Source of the DNA: Deltaproteobacteria bacterium
GTDB taxonomy: Bacteria; Myxococcota_A; UBA796; JAFGLY01
Length of the DNA stretch: 47,734 nt
NCBI GenBank assembly: GCA_016927815.1
Contig: JAFGLY010000040.1
Coordinates: 1-47,734, forward strand
Direction: 5' to 3'
Shown in pieces: positions 43,264 to 47,734 of this stretch (the first letter of the stretch is position 1; each line of letters starts with the position of its first letter). The notes beneath the pieces are model-generated. The model saw nothing but the letters and a program-made list of their open reading frames with translations. It was not told where the DNA came from and made no database searches. Made by a program: the position numbers and the translations under genes.

Positions 43264-43955
43264 GGTGGACCCTCCTCCTCGGGATCCTCGCCCTCGTGGC
43301 CCTGACGGCGGGGCACGGGATCGGTCTGTTCGCCTCCCCGCCGGACGCAGCCATGGGTCAGACGGTCCGCATCCTCTACCTCCATGTGCCCAGCGCGTGG
43401 ACGGCCATGCTCGCCTTCACCGTGGCGGCGGTGGCCGCGGTGGGGGTGCTCTGGAGCGGTCGCCCTGGTTGGGACGCGCTCCTCGAGGGCAGCGTGGAGG
43501 TGGGCGTGGTGTTCTGCGGCATGCTGCTGGTCCAGGGGTCGATCTGGGCGCGTCCGACGTGGAGCGTCTGGTGGACCTGGGATCCGCGGCTCACCACCAC
43601 CGCCGTCATGATGATGGCCTTCCTGGGCATTCTCCTGCTCCGACGCCTGGTAGACGAGCCCGGGCGCCGCGCGACCGCGTCCGCGGTGGCCACGATCGTC
43701 TCGTACGTGGACGTACCGGTGGTCTACTTCTCCGTCGAGTGGTGGAGCGCGGCGCACCAGGGGTTCTCCTCCGCCCGCACGGTGGACGAGGGGATGCGCC
43801 TGCCGCTCTGGGTCTCCCTCCTGGGCACCGTGCTCCTCGGTGCGACGCTCGTACTGTGGCGGACCCGCATCGCCGCCGAGGCCCGGCGCCGCGAGGAGGA
43901 CGCGCCGGATCTCCCGCCCGCACCGCCCCCCCTCGACCTGGAGATCGCGCCATGA
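43260..43955 (+). CDS. ccmC: Heme-handling protein CcmC
   Basis: This protein has 231 residues and six TM helices. RILYLHVPSAWTAML contains the first heme-ligand His, and IWARPTWSVWWTWDPRLTT is the WWD tryptophan-rich domain that presents heme, with VDVPVVYFSVEWW and WSAAHQG as the second His region. CcmC loads heme onto CcmE. The C-terminal Glu/Asp/Pro tail is species-specific. ATG shares ATGA with both neighbours. Confidence 0.95.
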   Translation: MRWTLLLGILALVALTAGHGIGLFASPPDAAMGQTVRILYLHVPSAWTAMLAFTVAAVAAVGVLWSGRPGWDALLEGSVEVGVVFCGMLLVQGSIWARPTWSVWWTWDPRLTTTAVMMMAFLGILLLRRLVDEPGRRATASAVATIVSYVDVPVVYFSVEWWSAAHQGFSSARTVDEGMRLPLWVSLLGTVLLGATLVLWRTRIAAEARRREEDAPDLPPAPPPLDLEIAP

Positions 43956-44071
43956 GCGGCAGCATCGAGGGCGGCTGGTCCTACGTGGTCGCAGCCTACG
44001 CCTTCTCCTGGATCGCGTGGGGGATTTATGCCGTGTCGCTCGCCCTGCGCAGCCGCCGGAGGTCTCGGTGA
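43952..44071 (+). CDS. ccmD: Small membrane protein CcmD
   Basis: This protein has only 39 residues: MSGSIEGGWSYVV, then AAYAFSWIAWGIYAVSLAL, then RSRRRSR. The single TM helix with Tyr/Ala at the start and a basic tail is the CcmD plan (WxYVxxAYxxxWxxxxxYxxxLxxR). It stabilises CcmC and helps release holo-CcmE. Its position, with ATGA to ccmC and GTGA to ccmE, supports the call despite the length. Confidence 0.88.
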   Translation: MSGSIEGGWSYVVAAYAFSWIAWGIYAVSLALRSRRRSR

Positions 44072-44514
44072 CCGGCACCCGGAGCCGCCGGCTCGCGCTG
44101 GGGATCTCGCTCCTCGTCGCCCTGGCCGCCCTGGGTCTGCTGGCCTCCGGACTCCTCGGCCGCAACATCGTCTACTACTGGACCCCCACCCAGCTCCTGG
44201 ACGCGGGCGACCAGGCCCAGGGCGCGCGCATCCGGCTCGGCGGCCGGGTCGCGATGGGGTCGATCGCGTTCGACGAGGCCACGGCCGAGCTCCGGTTTCG
44301 GCTCCACGACGACTCCCGGGAGGTCTCGGTCCGCGCGGTCGGCACGCCACCCGAGATGTTCCGCGAGGGCATCGGTGCGGTGGTCGAGGGCACGCTCGCT
44401 CGAGACGGCGTGTTCGAGGCCCGACGCCTCCTGGTGAAGCACGACAACCGCTACCGGGCTCCCGTGGAGGGGCGGCACTCGGGCGACCCGTTCGAGAGCG
44501 TGGAGGACCTGTGA
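44068..44514 (+). CDS. ccmE: Cytochrome c maturation protein CcmE (heme chaperone)
   Basis: This protein has 148 residues. A signal-anchor helix (9-30) is followed by an OB-fold core (GARIRLGGRVAMGSIAF, LRFRLHDDSREVSVRAVG, EMFREGIGAVVEGTL). LLVKHDNRYRAP (121-132) carries the covalent heme His125 and Tyr129, as in the HxxxY motif. It takes heme from CcmC and gives it to CcmF/H. GGAGG before GTG 44068. The gap to ccmF is 31 bp. Confidence 0.95.
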   Translation: MTGTRSRRLALGISLLVALAALGLLASGLLGRNIVYYWTPTQLLDAGDQAQGARIRLGGRVAMGSIAFDEATAELRFRLHDDSREVSVRAVGTPPEMFREGIGAVVEGTLARDGVFEARRLLVKHDNRYRAPVEGRHSGDPFESVEDL

Positions 44515-44545
44515 TTCGCGTGTCCCGCCCGCGCCCGGAGGCCCG

Positions 44546-46497
<1,952 letters not shown>

Positions 46498-46501
<4 letters not shown>

Positions 46502-47013
46502 ACTGGAAAGTCCTCCTGGTCGCCCTGATCGTCATCGTGCCGCTCGTGTGGGTGCTGGCCTCCGCTTTCGGGCACGATCCCCACGCCCTGCCCTCCACGC
46601 TCGAGGGCCGACCCGCAGCGACGTTCTCGCTTCAGGATCTCGACGGCCGGGAGGTGTCGCTCGCCTCCTACGAGGGCCGACCCGTGGTCCTCAACTTCTG
46701 GTCCACCTGGTGCGTGCCCTGTGTGCGTGAGCACGCGGTGCTCCAGGCCGCAGCCCGCGCCGAGGGACCGGACGGCGCCGTGTTCCTGGGCGTCCTGTAC
46801 GGGGACGAGCCCGCACGGGCGCGCGCCTGGGTGGCCCGCGCCGGGAGCGCCTACCCCACGGTGGTGGATCCCACCGGATCCCTGATCGTGGACTACGGCG
46901 TAGGGGGGGTTCCCGAGACCTTCTTCCTCGACCGCCGTCACGTCGTCGCGGCCAAGGTCACCGGCCCGCTCGACGTCGAGACCCTGGCCCGCCACCTGGA
47001 GGCCATCCGGTGA
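46498..47013 (+). CDS. Thioredoxin-like protein CcmG/DsbE
   Basis: This protein has 171 residues. An N-terminal membrane anchor (4-24) is followed by the thioredoxin fold: TFSLQDLDGREVSLASYEG, VVLNFWSTWCVPC with the redox Cys72/Cys75, and GVGGVPETFFLD with the cis-Pro. It reduces the apocytochrome CXXCH disulfide through CcmH. ATG shares ATGA with ccmF and its stop overlaps ccmH. Confidence 0.93.
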
Positions 47014-47495
47014 TCCTCCTGCTCCTCCTCCTGCTCGCAGGCCCGGGCGTCCTTGCCGCGGAGGCGCCCGTCCCGCCGGCCGGCCCACCGGTGACCGACG
47101 CGGCCACGGTGCAGGCCCGCGGCCGCGTGCTCGCCGACGCGCTCCGGTGCCCCGTCTGCCAGGGGCTGTCCGCCGGCGACTCCCAGGCCGAGGCCGCCGT
47201 GGCCATGCGCCTACGGGCCGAGCAGTTCGTGCGGGAGGGCTACTCCGACGCGCAGATCCAGGCGTGGTTCGTGGATCGCTACGGGGAGTGGGTCCTCCTG
47301 GAGCCCCCACGCCGGGGGCGGCACTGGATCGTCTGGTTGGCACCGGTCGTCCTGCTCGCCGCGGGCGCCGGCCTGGTGATCCTCCGCCTTCGGGCCGCCG
47401 CCACCGTGCCGCCCTCCGTGGAACCGGATTTGCCCGCCGACCTCGCCGCGGATCCCTTCGTCCAGCGGGTCCTCGCGGACCTGGAGCGCGGCTAG
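47010..47495 (+). CDS. ccmH: Cytochrome c maturation protein CcmH
   Basis: This protein has 161 residues: signal peptide (1-17), then LADALRCPVCQGLSAGDSQAE with the conserved Cys47/Cys50 (LRCPxCQ), EQFVREGYSDAQIQAWFVDRYGEWVLLEPP, and a C-terminal TM helix (about 106-126), followed by a short cytoplasmic tail. It holds apocytochrome thiols for heme ligation together with CcmF. GTG 47010 overlaps the ccmG stop. Confidence 0.94.
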   Translation: MILLLLLLLAGPGVLAAEAPVPPAGPPVTDAATVQARGRVLADALRCPVCQGLSAGDSQAEAAVAMRLRAEQFVREGYSDAQIQAWFVDRYGEWVLLEPPRRGRHWIVWLAPVVLLAAGAGLVILRLRAAATVPPSVEPDLPADLAADPFVQRVLADLERG

Positions 47496-47498
47496 CGC

Positions 47499-47734
47499 AT
47501 GGACCCCTGGCTCCTTCCGATCCCCGCCGTTCTGGGCGGCGTCCTGCTCGGTGCGATCCTGGCCGCCCGCTCCCGGACCCGCGACGCCCCGGCCGAACCT
47601 CGGGTGGAAACCCGCTACGCCCTGGCCCTCGAGCGCCTCAAAGAACTCGACGCCGAGCAGGGGCGCCTGCCGGAGGAGGCGTGGCGGAGCGAGCGACACG
47701 CACGGCTCAAGGAGGCGGCGGACCTCTTGCGTGC
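47499..47734 (+). CDS. CcmI-like c-type cytochrome biogenesis protein, 5' part (gene runs off window)
   Basis: ATG 47499 follows four bases after the ccmH stop. The readable 78 residues start with one TM helix (LLPIPAVLGGVLLGAILAA) and continue as charged helix (RYALALERLKELDAEQGRLPEEAWRSERHARLKEAADLL). This is the CcmI plan: membrane anchor, then coiled-coil, then TPRs in the missing part. It brings apocytochrome to the heme lyase. The name is tentative because the TPR half is not visible. Confidence 0.65.
   Translation, partial: MDPWLLPIPAVLGGVLLGAILAARSRTRDAPAEPRVETRYALALERLKELDAEQGRLPEEAWRSERHARLKEAADLLR

Overview
The window is about 70 % GC, densely packed and read on both strands. Many neighbouring genes overlap by 1 to 4 bases (ATGA/GTGA junctions). 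The gene content points to a Gram-negative, probably uncultured, member of the Myxococcota / former Deltaproteobacteria. Evidence for this is a System I (Ccm) cytochrome c maturation operon, heptosyltransferase-like GT9 enzymes, an ETF / ETF:quinone oxidoreductase pair, and several lipoproteins with Asp/Thr-rich linkers after the lipobox. The lineage is inferred from gene content, not from a marker-gene tree. I saw no rRNA, tRNA, CRISPR array, insertion sequence or prophage gene.

Layout, left to right. (1) 1-2.0 kb: the tail of a probable VWA-domain protein and a radical SAM protein. (2) 2.1-10.35 kb, minus strand: a tightly coupled five-gene module. In transcription order it is FHA protein, DUF3662-like/FHA protein, PP2C phosphatase, a single-chain SEDS glycosyltransferase-transpeptidase (RodA/FtsW fused to a class B PBP), and a membrane-anchored Ser/Thr kinase-like protein. 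This matches the actinobacterial fhaA-fhaB-pstP-rodA-pbpA-pknA/B order. A rhomboid protease is divergent from it. (3) 11.9-16.9 kb, minus: an aminotransferase, a TPR-like membrane protein, and a pfkB kinase / degenerate SIR2-like / polytopic membrane protein trio. A decayed four-helix-bundle (S23/IVP) gene and heptamer repeats lie just upstream. (4) 17.2-20.7 kb: three secreted lipoproteins, one with a thioredoxin-like domain and one with a hexanucleotide microsatellite. (5) 20.8-29.4 kb, minus: dut, ffh, two GT9 and three GT4 glycosyltransferases and an adenine-type DNA methyltransferase in one coupled run. (6) 29.5-31.8 kb: pgk (eukaryote-like in sequence), a small membrane protein and a YceI-like protein. 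(7) 31.8-36.8 kb, minus: an FGE-like lipoprotein, then rbfA-truB-rpsO-pnp with recognisable promoter, leader, terminator and hairpin elements. (8) 37.0-40.8 kb, plus: an EtfB-EtfA fusion and ETF-QO. (9) 40.8-47.7 kb: a conserved membrane protein, then ccmABCDEFGH and the start of a CcmI-like gene that runs off the window.

Working together: module 2 would tune lateral or septal peptidoglycan synthesis by phosphorylation. Region 5 would build the lipopolysaccharide or another surface glycan. Regions 8 and 9 feed electrons from acyl-CoA-type dehydrogenases into the quinone pool and mature the c-type cytochromes downstream. The most unusual items are the actinobacterial-style peptidoglycan module with its SEDS-PBP fusion, the pfkB/SIR2-like/membrane trio in which the SIR2-like protein has lost its catalytic residues, the EtfBA fusion, and the eukaryote-like PGK. 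All functional statements come from motifs and synteny read by eye; no database search was possible.
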